Positions 1 to 7,512 of a stretch of 13,615 nt of DNA are shown here, one piece after another; the first letter of the stretch is position 1; each line of letters opens with the position of its first letter. The stretch is from positions 1-13,615 of the forward strand of contig CALGMY010000079.1 in assembly GCA_937958785.1 (NCBI GenBank). The letters are read 5' to 3'. The notes below the pieces were generated by a model. The model saw nothing but the letters and a program-made list of their open reading frames with translations. It ran no database searches and had not been told where the DNA came from. This stretch comes from an uncultured Gammaproteobacteria bacterium (lineage in GTDB: Bacteria; Pseudomonadota; Gammaproteobacteria; Steroidobacterales; GCA-2729495). The position numbers and the translations under genes are program-made.

Positions 1-929
1 AGTTCTACCTGGTCAAGCGCAACACGGACCCGGATTACCCCCTGGAGCCGCCCATCGGGCGATCGGGGCGCAAGGAGACGGTCCGCCAGCCCTACAGCAT
101 GGATGCCGTCGACGAGTTCGAGCCGTTCATCGAGGACATCTACGACTACTGCGAGGTCCAGCGGCTGCACGTGGACAACCTGGCCCACGAGAGCGGCACC
201 GCGCAGCTGGAAATCAACTTCCAGCATGGCGACGCCGTCGAGCTGTCGGACCAGATGTTCCTGTTCAAGCGCACGGTCCGCGAGGCGGCCATGCGCCACG
301 AGATCTACGCCACGTTCATGGCCAAGCCCATGGAGAACGAGCCGGGAAGTTCAATGCACTGGCACATCAGCCTGCGCCGTGCCGATGGTTCCAACGCCTT
401 TTCGAACCCGGATGGGTCCGAGAGCGACCTGTTCCGGAACTTCATCGGCGGCCTGCAGAAGTACGGTCCGGAAACGACCATCTTCCTTGCGCCTTACGTG
501 AACTCCTACCGGCGGTTCACGCGCTTCATGTCGGCCCCGATCAACCTGGAGTGGGGCTACGACAATCGCACCGTGGGCCTGCGCGTGCCGCAGTCTGACC
601 CCGACAATCGCCGCATCGAGAACCGCATCGCCGGCGCCGACGTCAACCCGTACCTTGCCATTGCGGCTTCCCTGGCCTGCGGCCTGCTGGGCATCGAGGA
701 AAATCTCCAGCCCGGCGTGCCGGAGAGCGGCAACGCCTACAAGCGGCCGTTTGCCCTGCCCGGCAGCCTTTCCGATGCGCTGGACCGCCTGGAGCGCAGT
801 GACCGGCTGCGCCTCCTGCTGGGCGACCGCTTCGTGAAGATCTACAGTGCGATGAAGCGGCAGGAGTACCAGGCCTATTTCGAGGTGATCTCGCCCTGGG
901 AACGGGAGTTCCTGCTCCTCAACGTCTAG
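1..929 (+). CDS. puuA: Gamma-glutamylpolyamine synthetase (glutamine synthetase family), 3' part
   Basis: The frame is open from base 3, so the gene starts left of the window. About 308 C-terminal residues remain; E. coli PuuA has about 472. Members of this branch ligate glutamate to putrescine or another polyamine using ATP, the first step of the gamma-glutamylation route in the cytoplasm. Seen: the glutamate/metal segment HESGTAQLEINF, the GSSMHWHIS segment (bases 345-371) with its catalytic-loop His, NRTVGLRVP, ENRIAGADVNPYLAIAAS, and the C-terminal WEREFLLL typical of PuuA. The loop that carries the adenylylated Tyr in GlnA is not recognisable, which argues against ordinary ammonia-assimilating GlnA. 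It sits 8 bases upstream of an aminotransferase gene and probably shares its transcript. The family and branch are clear by recalled similarity. The exact amine (putrescine, spermidine or another) cannot be read from the sequence. Confidence 0.88.
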   Translation, partial: FYLVKRNTDPDYPLEPPIGRSGRKETVRQPYSMDAVDEFEPFIEDIYDYCEVQRLHVDNLAHESGTAQLEINFQHGDAVELSDQMFLFKRTVREAAMRHEIYATFMAKPMENEPGSSMHWHISLRRADGSNAFSNPDGSESDLFRNFIGGLQKYGPETTIFLAPYVNSYRRFTRFMSAPINLEWGYDNRTVGLRVPQSDPDNRRIENRIAGADVNPYLAIAASLACGLLGIEENLQPGVPESGNAYKRPFALPGSLSDALDRLERSDRLRLLLGDRFVKIYSAMKRQEYQAYFEVISPWEREFLLLNV

Positions 930-937
930 GCGCAGAA

Positions 938-2320
938 ATGGTGGCAGACATGACCGAGCAACTCGCCAGGTGGCAGCAGGCGGACCGCGAGCACTTCCTG
1001 CATCCCTTCACGGACCACCGGCAACTGGGCGAGCGGGGCACCCGCGTCATCACCCGGGCCGAGGGGTCGTATATCTGGGAGGAGTCCGGCAACAAGATCC
1101 TGGATGGCATGTCGGGGCTCTGGTGCGTGAACCTGGGCTATAGCCGGCGGGAGCTGGTCGAGGCCGGGTGCCGCCAGCTGGCGGAACTGCCTTACTACAA
1201 CAGCTTCTTCCAGTGCACGCATCCGCCGGCGATCGAACTGGCCCGGGAGCTTTGCGCCCTCGCACCGCCGGGGTTCAACCGGGTGTTCTTCACCAATTCC
1301 GGTTCCGAGGCCAACGACACCAACATCCGGCTGGTGCGTTACTACTGGGCTCTCAAGGGCAAGCCGGACAAGCAGGTCATCATTGCCCGGCGCAACGGGT
1401 ACCACGGCAGCACCGTCGGGGCAGCGAGCCTGTGTGGCATGCCCTGGATGCATGCCCAGGCGGGCCTGCCGATTCCCAACATCCTCCACATCGAACAACC
1501 CTACTGGTTCGGGCTGGGCGGGGACCTGGACCCGGCCGAGTTCGGCCGCCGCACGGCCCGGCAGCTGGCGGCAACCATCGAGGAGGTCGGCGTGGACCGG
1601 GTCGCGGCCTTCATCGCGGAGCCCGTGCAGGGCGCGGGCGGCGCCATCATCCCGCCGGACTCCTACTGGCCGGAGATCCAGCGCATCTGCGACCACTACG
1701 GCATCCTGCTGATCGCCGACGAGGTGATCACCGGCATCGGCCGATTCGGGCACTGGTTCGCGTCCGAACACTACGGCATCCGCCCGGACCTCATCACCTT
1801 TGCCAAGGGCATCACTTCGGGCTACCAGCCGCTGGGCGGCGTGCTGGTGAGCGACCGGGTGGCCGAGGTGCTGGTGGCCAAGGGCGGCGAGTTCTACCAC
1901 GGCTTCACCTACTCCGGGCACCCGGTGGCCTGTGCGGTGGCCCGCGCCACCCTCAAGGTCATGCAGGACGAGCAGCTCGTCACGCGGGTCCGGGACCACG
2001 TGATCCCGGCCTTCGCCAGTCGCCTCAGGAAACTCGGGGACCATCCCCTGGTCGGCGAGGTTCGTTCCGCCGGTCTCATCGGGGGCGTCGAGCTCGTGGC
2101 CCGGCAGGGCACTCGCCAGCGTTTCGCGAAGGATCTCAAGGTGGGCGAGCGCTGCCGGGACTTCTGCATTGAGCAGGGCCTCGTCATGCGGGCGGTCGGC
2201 GACACCATGATCATCGCGCCGCCATTCATCACCACTGATGCCCAGCTGGACGAACTGGTCGACAAGGCCTGGCGGGCCTTCGACCTGACCCGGAAGTCCC
2301 TGGGTGACGGCCGGCCCTGA
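938..2320 (+). CDS. spuC: Putrescine-pyruvate aminotransferase, class III PLP-dependent (SpuC-like)
   Basis: A 460-residue fold-type I, class III aminotransferase, the usual full length for SpuC. It should transfer an amino group from putrescine or a related diamine to pyruvate, giving 4-aminobutanal and alanine in the cytoplasm. Seen: the N-terminal HPFTDHRQL and GLWCVNLGY blocks, the cofactor-phosphate motif NSGSEANDT (GSEA at residues 122-125), NGYHGSTVG, the pyridine-ring Asp261 in ADEVITGIGRFG, the Schiff-base Lys290 in FAKGITSGYQPLGG, and the C-terminal MRAVGDTMIIAPP typical of SpuC. The start could be ATG 938 or ATG 950; neither has a strong ribosome site, consistent with coupling to the gene ending 8 bases upstream. 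Its 3' end overlaps the next gene by 17 bases. A closely related omega-amino acid aminotransferase role (for example beta-alanine) is the main alternative, but the polyamine neighbours favour putrescine. Confidence 0.9.
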   Translation: MVADMTEQLARWQQADREHFLHPFTDHRQLGERGTRVITRAEGSYIWEESGNKILDGMSGLWCVNLGYSRRELVEAGCRQLAELPYYNSFFQCTHPPAIELARELCALAPPGFNRVFFTNSGSEANDTNIRLVRYYWALKGKPDKQVIIARRNGYHGSTVGAASLCGMPWMHAQAGLPIPNILHIEQPYWFGLGGDLDPAEFGRRTARQLAATIEEVGVDRVAAFIAEPVQGAGGAIIPPDSYWPEIQRICDHYGILLIADEVITGIGRFGHWFASEHYGIRPDLITFAKGITSGYQPLGGVLVSDRVAEVLVAKGGEFYHGFTYSGHPVACAVARATLKVMQDEQLVTRVRDHVIPAFASRLRKLGDHPLVGEVRSAGLIGGVELVARQGTRQRFAKDLKVGERCRDFCIEQGLVMRAVGDTMIIAPPFITTDAQLDELVDKAWRAFDLTRKSLGDGRP

Positions 2321-3614
2321 CGTCACGGAAGGGCGGCGGGTGGAGCATGCCAGGTCCTGGTACCTGGCCACTGCCCGGGGACTCGCTGGCTTTCCGGCGC
2401 TGGATGGCGCCACCACCGCCGACGTGTGCGTGGTTGGGGCTGGCTACACGGGACTGTCGACGGCCCTGCACCTCGCGGAGCGCGGCTACTCCGTGGTTCT
2501 CCTGGAGTCCCGCCTGGTGGGGTGGGGCGCATCCGGGCGCAACGGTGGCCAGATGGGCACTGGCCAGCGACGGGACGAGGACGAGCTCGAGGCGCGCTTC
2601 GGCCGGGATGCAGCCCGGCAGCTCTTCGACCTGGGCCTCGCGGCCCGGGACCTGGTCCGGGACCTCATCTTTCGCCATGCCATCGACTGCGACCTCACGC
2701 CCGGCCAGATCCTCTGCGCGGCGAAGCCCGGGCATGCCACGGCGCTGGCGGCCCGTGCCGGGAAGCTCGCCCGGGACTACGGCTACGATCGCCAGCAGGT
2801 GCTGTCCCCGGCAGCACTTCGCCGGATCGTGGACAGCCCGCTCTACCACGGCGGGATACGGGATGAAGGCGCCGCGCACCTGCACCCCCTGAACTTCGCC
2901 CTCGGGCTCGCGGGAGCCTGCGCCCGGGCCGGGGTCCGGCTGCACGAGCACACCACCGTCACCGGGCATGCAGCTTCAGGACCCGGGACCATCCGCGTGC
3001 AGACGACCCGGGGCGACGTGACCGCCCGGTTCCTGGTCCTCGCCTGCAATGGCTACCTGGGGAGCCTCGAGCCCCGGATTGCCGACCGCATCATGCCGAT
3101 CAACAATTACCTGGTGGCCACGGCGCCGCTGGGTGCCTCCGCGGGCCAGCTCATCGCCGATCCGGCCTGCGTCCACGACACCCTCTTCGTGGTCAACTAC
3201 TTCCGGCTGTCCCGGGACGGGCGGCTGCTCTTCGGCGGTGGCGAGAACTACACCCGCCACTTCCCCCGGGACATCGCGGCCTTCGTCCGGCGGCCCCTGA
3301 CCCGGGTGTTTCCCCAGCTCGCGGACGTGCCGCTCGAGTACGCCTGGGGCGGCACGCTCGCGATCACCCTGAACCGGCTGCCCCATCTTGGCCGGCTTGC
3401 ACCGAATGTGTACTTTGCCCAGGGCTATTCCGGGCACGGCGTCGCCACGGCGACCCTTGCCGGCCAGCTGATGGCCGATGCCGTCGCCGGCACTGCCGGC
3501 CGGTTCGATGTCTTCGCCCGGCTGCCGCCGCCGCCCTTTCCGGGGGGGACCCTGCTCCGGTGGCCTGCCCAGGTGCTCGGGATGCTCTGGTTCGCCCTCC
3601 GTGACCGGCTCTAG
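2304..3614 (+). CDS. puuB: FAD-dependent gamma-glutamylputrescine oxidase (PuuB-like, DAO family)
   Basis: A 436-residue flavoprotein of the D-amino-acid oxidase (DAO) family, close in length to E. coli PuuB (426). PuuB oxidises gamma-glutamylputrescine to the aldehyde, releasing ammonia and H2O2. Seen: the Rossmann FAD motif VVGAGYTGLS (G45, G47, G50) followed by acidic Glu68, the GASGRNGGQ block (75-83) usual in this family, and the C-terminal FAD/substrate block YFAQGYSGHGV near residue 370. The GTG start at 2304 lies inside the aminotransferase gene (17-base overlap) and has GGAAG 7 bases upstream. A second in-frame GTG at 2340, preceded by GGAAGGG at 6 bases, would give a 424-residue protein and is nearly as plausible. 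The order synthetase, aminotransferase, oxidase suggests one polyamine-degradation operon. PuuC- and PuuD-type steps are absent here. Another amine oxidase substrate remains possible. Confidence 0.87.
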   Translation: MTAGPDVTEGRRVEHARSWYLATARGLAGFPALDGATTADVCVVGAGYTGLSTALHLAERGYSVVLLESRLVGWGASGRNGGQMGTGQRRDEDELEARFGRDAARQLFDLGLAARDLVRDLIFRHAIDCDLTPGQILCAAKPGHATALAARAGKLARDYGYDRQQVLSPAALRRIVDSPLYHGGIRDEGAAHLHPLNFALGLAGACARAGVRLHEHTTVTGHAASGPGTIRVQTTRGDVTARFLVLACNGYLGSLEPRIADRIMPINNYLVATAPLGASAGQLIADPACVHDTLFVVNYFRLSRDGRLLFGGGENYTRHFPRDIAAFVRRPLTRVFPQLADVPLEYAWGGTLAITLNRLPHLGRLAPNVYFAQGYSGHGVATATLAGQLMADAVAGTAGRFDVFARLPPPPFPGGTLLRWPAQVLGMLWFALRDRL

Positions 3615-3636
3615 GCCCTGGGCCCGGTTTGGCGTT

Positions 3637-3642
3637 TATACT
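3637..3642 (+). promoter_or_regulatory. Probable -10 element (TATACT) for the porin gene
   Basis: TATACT matches the sigma-70 -10 consensus at five of six positions and stands out in GC-rich DNA. It lies 40 bases before the porin ATG, in the only AT-rich patch of the 68-base gap after the oxidase gene. No convincing -35 box is seen 16-18 bases upstream, so an activator may be needed or the call may be wrong. Confidence 0.45.
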
Positions 3643-3667
3643 CCGGCCTTCTCATCCGCTTCCGCCC

Positions 3668-3675
3668 AGGGGGGA
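3668..3675 (+). promoter_or_regulatory. Ribosome binding site fixing the porin start
   Basis: AGGGGGGA, 7 bases before the ATG at 3683, is a strong Shine-Dalgarno-like site. It supports ATG 3683 over the in-frame TTG at 3629, and only the 3683 start places a signal peptide at the N-terminus. Confidence 0.7.
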
Positions 3676-3682
3676 CATCCGC

Positions 3683-4429
3683 ATGAATCGCATCCTGCAA
3701 TCGAAGCTGGCCAGCATCGGTGCAATCGCCATCTTTGCAGCCGCTGGCACGGCTGAGGCCGAGGTCACCGCGACGGTCACCATTGCCTCCGACTACGACT
3801 TCCGTGGCATCACCCAGAACGCACTGGACCCGGCCTTCCAGGCGAGCCTCGACTGGGCGGCGGACAACGGCTTCTACGCCGGGCTCTGGGGCAGCAACAT
3901 CGATTTCGGCGACGACGGCGCGGAGGGTACCGACCTCAACGTCGAACTGGACCTCATTGCGGGCTACGCGGGATCGTTCACCGAAGACCTCGGCTACGAC
4001 GTGGGTGCCACCTACTACAAGTACCTGGGTGACGACGACGTGGACTTCGATTACCTCGAGGTCTACGCGGGCCTGAACTACAAGATGCTGTCCGGCATGC
4101 TCTGGTACGCCCCTGACTTCGGCAATTCGGGCGAAACCGCCTGGTACGGTGAGCTGAACGCCGAAGTACCCATCGCCTGGGATGTTGCCCTCCTATTGCA
4201 CGCGGGCTACAACTTCGGTGATTACTGGAAGAACACCGACGAGATCGGCTACGACGAGTTCGTGGACTGGTCCGTGGGGCTCGGTCGCTCCTTCGGCCGC
4301 TTCGACTTCGAGCTGAAGTACATCGACGGCAGTGACCTCGAGGAGGCGGACGGGACCGAGGACGACGTCTTCACGTCCGAGAGCAAGGTCTTCGCCAGCA
4401 TTTCCACCACCTTCGGCGGCGAAGAGTAA
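3683..4429 (+). CDS. TorF/Gcw_chp-family putative outer-membrane porin
   Basis: A 248-residue exported protein. Residues 1-26 form a signal peptide (basic start, hydrophobic core, cleavage after AGTAEA), leaving a mature part of about 222 residues. The mature start EVTATVTIASDYDFRGITQN is the hallmark of the proteobacterial Gcw_chp (TIGR02001) / TorF putative porin family. It is followed by alternating aromatic and glycine-rich strands (for example GFYAGLWGSNIDF, LEVYAGLNYK, DVALLLHAGYNFG, WSVGLGRSFGRFDFELKYIDGSDL) that fit a small beta-barrel. It is very acidic: I count about 46 Asp+Glu against 8 Lys+Arg in the mature part. It has its own -10 element and ribosome site, so it may be expressed apart from the upstream enzymes. 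Its position between polyamine catabolism and polyamine uptake genes suggests, but does not prove, a role in letting cationic amines cross the outer membrane. Few family members have a defined function. Confidence 0.82.
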   Translation: MNRILQSKLASIGAIAIFAAAGTAEAEVTATVTIASDYDFRGITQNALDPAFQASLDWAADNGFYAGLWGSNIDFGDDGAEGTDLNVELDLIAGYAGSFTEDLGYDVGATYYKYLGDDDVDFDYLEVYAGLNYKMLSGMLWYAPDFGNSGETAWYGELNAEVPIAWDVALLLHAGYNFGDYWKNTDEIGYDEFVDWSVGLGRSFGRFDFELKYIDGSDLEEADGTEDDVFTSESKVFASISTTFGGEE

Positions 4430-4461
4430 CGGGCGCTTCATCCGCAGGCTACCGACACCGG

Positions 4462-4492
4462 GCCCCGCGCAGCCTCCCGGGTTGCGCGGGGC
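4462..4492. terminator. GC hairpin between convergent operons, likely bidirectional terminator
   Basis: GCCCCGCGCA (4462-4471) and TGCGCGGGGC (4483-4492) form a perfect 10-bp stem with an 11-base loop. The hairpin lies 32 bases after the porin stop and directly abuts the potI stop codon on the other strand. There is no clear T-run on either side, so termination may be incomplete or helped by Rho. Its placement between convergent genes supports the role. Confidence 0.65.
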
Positions 4493-5341
4493 TCAGTGCT
4501 TGTCGGCCCTGGCCATCTGGGCTTCGAGGGCCACCCGCCGTTCCTGCCGGCGCATGTAGAGCGCTGAAACCAGCACGCCGAAGCCCACGATCATCACCAT
4601 GATCGTGGCCAGGGCGTTGATGTCCGGGCTCACGCCAAGGCGAACCTTGGAGAAGACCACCATCGGCAGCGTGGTGGAGCCCGGGCCGGCCACGAACTGG
4701 GAGATGACGAGGTCGTCCCAGGAGAGCGTGAACGCCAGCAGCCATCCGGACAGGATGGCGGGCAGGATCAGGGGCAGCGTGATCCGGAAGAATACCTTCG
4801 CCGGCCGGGCGCCGAGGTCCATCGCCGCTTCCTCGAGGGAGTCGTCGAACGTCGCGAGGCGCGACTGGACCACCACCGTCACGTAGGCCATCGAGAACGT
4901 GATGTGGGCGATCGTGATCGTGACGAATCCCCGGCCTTGTGGCCAGCCGATCAGCTGCTCGAGGAATACGAACAGGAGGAGCAGGGAAAGGCCGGTTATC
5001 ACCTCGGGCATGACCAGAGGCGCCGTAGTCATGCCCGACAACAGCGTCCGGCCCTTGAAGGGGCCGAAGCGGGCCAGCACGAGGCCGGCCAGCGTGCCGA
5101 GGATCACGGCGCCGGTGGCCGTGACCGCCGCCACCTTGATGGACAGCCAGGCCGCGCCGAGGATCTGGTCGTTGCTGAGCAGGGCCCGGTACCACTTGAG
5201 GGTCGGTGAGTCGTCGGCGTCCCAGACCGTTACCAGCCGGGAATTGTTGAACGAGTACACGATCATCGAAAGGATCGGCACGTACAGGAACGCGAACCCG
5301 AAGAACAGCGCAAGGCGCCGGAACAGGCTGCGGGACTTCAT
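4493..5341 (-). CDS. potI: Polyamine ABC transporter permease, PotI/SpuH type
   Basis: A 282-residue inner-membrane permease, matching PotI in length. It forms half of the channel of a putrescine/spermidine importer with the PotH-type partner. Seen: a first membrane segment FFGFAFLYVPILSMIVYSF (residues 13-31), several further hydrophobic segments, the APLVMPEVITGLSLLLLFVF block, the cytoplasmic EAA loop at 170-189 (EEAAMDLGA...ITLP) that docks on the ATPase, and SWDDLVISQFVAGPG, all close to E. coli PotI as I recall it. Its ATG overlaps the potH stop as ATGA (4 bases), a sign of translational coupling. It is the last gene of the minus-strand operon, and its stop codon touches the shared terminator hairpin. 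Substrate within the polyamine group is inferred from neighbours. Confidence 0.93.
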   Translation of the reverse strand: MKSRSLFRRLALFFGFAFLYVPILSMIVYSFNNSRLVTVWDADDSPTLKWYRALLSNDQILGAAWLSIKVAAVTATGAVILGTLAGLVLARFGPFKGRTLLSGMTTAPLVMPEVITGLSLLLLFVFLEQLIGWPQGRGFVTITIAHITFSMAYVTVVVQSRLATFDDSLEEAAMDLGARPAKVFFRITLPLILPAILSGWLLAFTLSWDDLVISQFVAGPGSTTLPMVVFSKVRLGVSPDINALATIMVMIVGFGVLVSALYMRRQERRVALEAQMARADKH

Positions 5342-6348
5342 TTCCGCGCCCCCGCCAGCTCCCGGTTCTGGAAACGCTGGAAGAGCACGATCGGCACCAC
5401 CAGCAGCAGCAGCATGGCGATGGAGACGGCGCTGGCGACCGGCCAGTCACGATTCGCAAAGAACTCGTCGGAAAGCACCCGCCCGATCATCAACTGGTCG
5501 GAACGGCCAAGCAACGACGGGATGACGTATTCCCCGACCGCAGGGATGAATACGAGCAGGGAGCCGGCCACGATGCCAGGGAACGACAGGGGCAGCGTGA
5601 TTCGCAGGAACGACTTGATGGGGCTCGCGCCGAGGTCGGCCGCCGCCTCGAGCAGGGTCAGGTCATGCTTCTCCAGGTTCGAGTAGAGCGGGAGGATCAT
5701 GAACGGCAGGTACGAGTACACGATGCCGATGTACACGGCGAAGTCGGTGTACATCATCGTGTACGGGCCGAGGCCCACCAGCCCCAGTGCCTGGTTGATG
5801 AGGCCATCGGTCTTCAGCAGACCCACCCAGGCGTAGACCCGCAGCAGGAACGAGGTCCAGAACGGCAGGATGATCAGCATCAGCCAGACGTTGCGCAGGG
5901 TGGGGGTGGAGCGGGCAATGGCATAGGCCATCGGGTAGCCCACCAGCAGGCAGAACAGGGTAGAGACCGCCGCCACCTTGACCGAATACAGGTACGAGCT
6001 CGTATAGAGCGGATCCGTGAACAGGTAGGCATAGTTGCCCATGTTCACGTTGATCGCGTAGGCCGCCTCGCTGACCTTCTCGATGAGAGGCGCGTAGGGT
6101 GGCATTGCCAGCCGCACCTCGGAGAACGAAAGCTTGAAGACGATGATGAACGGTACTGCGAAGAACAGGAACAGCCACAGGAAGGGCACGCCGATGACCA
6201 GGCGCTGCCCGGACCAGTGCTGCCGCACGTACTGGGACCAGCGGGGCGGGCCGTAGCGGTAGAAGAGGGAGAAGATCAGCCCGAGGCGCCCGGCGCCCCA
6301 CGCGTCGATCGGGGGCTTCTGGGGCTGGCGGACCTGGGACCTGGCCAT
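5338..6348 (-). CDS. potH: Polyamine ABC transporter permease, PotH/SpuG type
   Basis: A 336-residue inner-membrane permease, slightly longer than E. coli PotH (about 317) because of a hydrophilic N-terminal stretch of some 48 residues. Seen: first membrane segment LVIGVPFLWLFLFFAVPFII (50-69), a periplasmic loop with NMGNYAYLFTDPLY, further segments near 125-145, 155-175, 200-220 and 308-323, and the EAA loop EAAADLGASPIKSFLRITLP at 234-253 for contact with the ATPase. The block FIPAVGEYVIPSLLGR is typical of PotB/PotH proteins. It starts 4 bases after the ATPase stop codon with only a weak ribosome site, so it is probably translated by coupling. It pairs with the PotI-type protein to form the translocation pathway. 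Confidence 0.93.
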   Translation of the reverse strand: MARSQVRQPQKPPIDAWGAGRLGLIFSLFYRYGPPRWSQYVRQHWSGQRLVIGVPFLWLFLFFAVPFIIVFKLSFSEVRLAMPPYAPLIEKVSEAAYAINVNMGNYAYLFTDPLYTSSYLYSVKVAAVSTLFCLLVGYPMAYAIARSTPTLRNVWLMLIILPFWTSFLLRVYAWVGLLKTDGLINQALGLVGLGPYTMMYTDFAVYIGIVYSYLPFMILPLYSNLEKHDLTLLEAAADLGASPIKSFLRITLPLSFPGIVAGSLLVFIPAVGEYVIPSLLGRSDQLMIGRVLSDEFFANRDWPVASAVSIAMLLLLVVPIVLFQRFQNRELAGARK

Positions 6349-6352
6349 GGGG

Positions 6353-7504
6353 CTACTGGGTCAGGACCACCGGGCTCGATGCATCCCAGGAGAGCCATAC
6401 GGTCTCGTCCCAGGAAATACGCTCGCTGAGCTGCCGGACGGAGTTGGGCAGGGTCACGCGCACCATCTTGCCGCCGTCGAGCTGCACGAGGTAGACGGAC
6501 ATGTCGCCCATGTAGGCGACGTCCCGGACCACGCCCCGGGCCCGGTTGTCAGGACCGGGCGGCTCTTCCCGGGCGATGTCGATCTTCTCGGGGCGGATCG
6601 CCGCCCAGACCGCGGCTCTCGGCGCGGCACTGATGCCGTGGTTCACGAAGATGGTGCAGGGGAGTTCGGGGGTCTCAATGCGCACGTAGTCGGGTTCGTC
6701 CTCGACCATGCGCCCCTCGAACATGTTGACCGACCCGATGAAGTCGGCGACGAACTTGGAGTTCGGATACTCGTAGATCTCCGTGGGCGTGCCCACCTGC
6801 ACGATCTCGCCCCGGTCCATGACGCCGATGCGGGAAGCGAGCGTCATGGCCTCCTCCTGGTCGTGGGTCACGACGACGAAGGTGACTCCCAGCTTCTCCT
6901 GGAGGTTGATGAGTTCGAACTGGGTGGCCTCCCGAAGCTTCTTGTCGAGGGCCCCGAGTGGCTCGTCGAGGAGCAGCAGCTTGGGCTTCTTGACCAGGGC
7001 ACGGGCCAGCGCGACGCGCTGGCGCTGGCCGCCGGACAGCTGGTGCGGCCTGCGCTTCGCCAGGTCCTTGAGCTTGACGATGTCAAGCATCGCGGCCACC
7101 CGCTCCGCAATCTCGGACCGTGGCAGCTTCTCCTGCTCGAGGCCGAAGGCGACGTTGCCTTCCACGGTCATGTGGGGAAACAACGCGTAGGACTGGAACA
7201 TCATGTTGACCGGCCGCTCGTAGGGGAGCGTGTCGGCCATGTCCTGGCCATCGATGAAGATGCGGCCGGAGGTCGGCGACTCGAAGCCTGCCAGCATGCG
7301 GAGGAGGGTGGTCTTGCCGCAGCCCGACCCGCCGAGCAGGCAGAAGATCTCGCCCTTGAAGATGGTCAGGGAGACGTTGTCCACCGCCACGAAGTCACCG
7401 AAGCGCTTCGTGACGTGCTCGATCCGGACGTACTCATTGGTCCGGTCCACCGGCCGTGGCGGGCCCACGCCCTCCACGGCATTGCTCGCCTGCCGCTCGC
7501 CCAT
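6353..7504 (-). CDS. potG: Polyamine ABC transporter ATP-binding protein, PotG/PotA type
   Basis: A 383-residue ABC ATPase, the length of PotG (377). It powers polyamine import from the cytoplasmic face. Seen: Walker A GGSGCGKT (58-65, Lys64), Q-loop Gln104 in MMFQSYALFPHMTV, signature LSGGQ (156-160), Walker B LLLLDE (176-181), D-loop GALD (184-187) and switch His214 in VVTHDQEEAM. A C-terminal TOBE-like regulatory domain follows (about 240-383), with AAIRPEKIDIA and VAYMGDMSVYLVQL, as in PotA/PotG. All catalytic motifs look intact. The gene begins 8 bases after the binding-protein stop, and its ribosome site (AGTAGG) overlaps that stop codon. The PotG branch is preferred to PotA because of the overall match and the PotF/H/I companions. 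Confidence 0.93.
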   Translation of the reverse strand: MGERQASNAVEGVGPPRPVDRTNEYVRIEHVTKRFGDFVAVDNVSLTIFKGEIFCLLGGSGCGKTTLLRMLAGFESPTSGRIFIDGQDMADTLPYERPVNMMFQSYALFPHMTVEGNVAFGLEQEKLPRSEIAERVAAMLDIVKLKDLAKRRPHQLSGGQRQRVALARALVKKPKLLLLDEPLGALDKKLREATQFELINLQEKLGVTFVVVTHDQEEAMTLASRIGVMDRGEIVQVGTPTEIYEYPNSKFVADFIGSVNMFEGRMVEDEPDYVRIETPELPCTIFVNHGISAAPRAAVWAAIRPEKIDIAREEPPGPDNRARGVVRDVAYMGDMSVYLVQLDGGKMVRVTLPNSVRQLSERISWDETVWLSWDASSPVVLTQ

Positions 7505-7512
7505 GGGCAGGC

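Noticed and set aside
1..929. Reading the synthetase as housekeeping glutamine synthetase GlnA
   Set aside because: The adenylylation-site loop is not recognisable and the motifs resemble the PuuA branch. The neighbours are polyamine genes.
926..2416. 496-codon open frame on the minus strand opposite the aminotransferase
   Set aside because: The + strand encodes a full-length aminotransferase with all catalytic motifs. The antisense product shows no family motif and is typical of GC-rich shadow frames.
3614..3624. GGCCCTGGGCC palindrome after the oxidase gene as a terminator
   Set aside because: The arms are only 5 bp with a single-base centre, which cannot form a stable RNA hairpin, and no T-run follows.
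3629..3682. Upstream TTG start adding 18 residues to the porin
   Set aside because: The extension overlaps the probable -10 element and pushes the signal peptide away from the N-terminus. The ATG at 3683 has a strong ribosome site.
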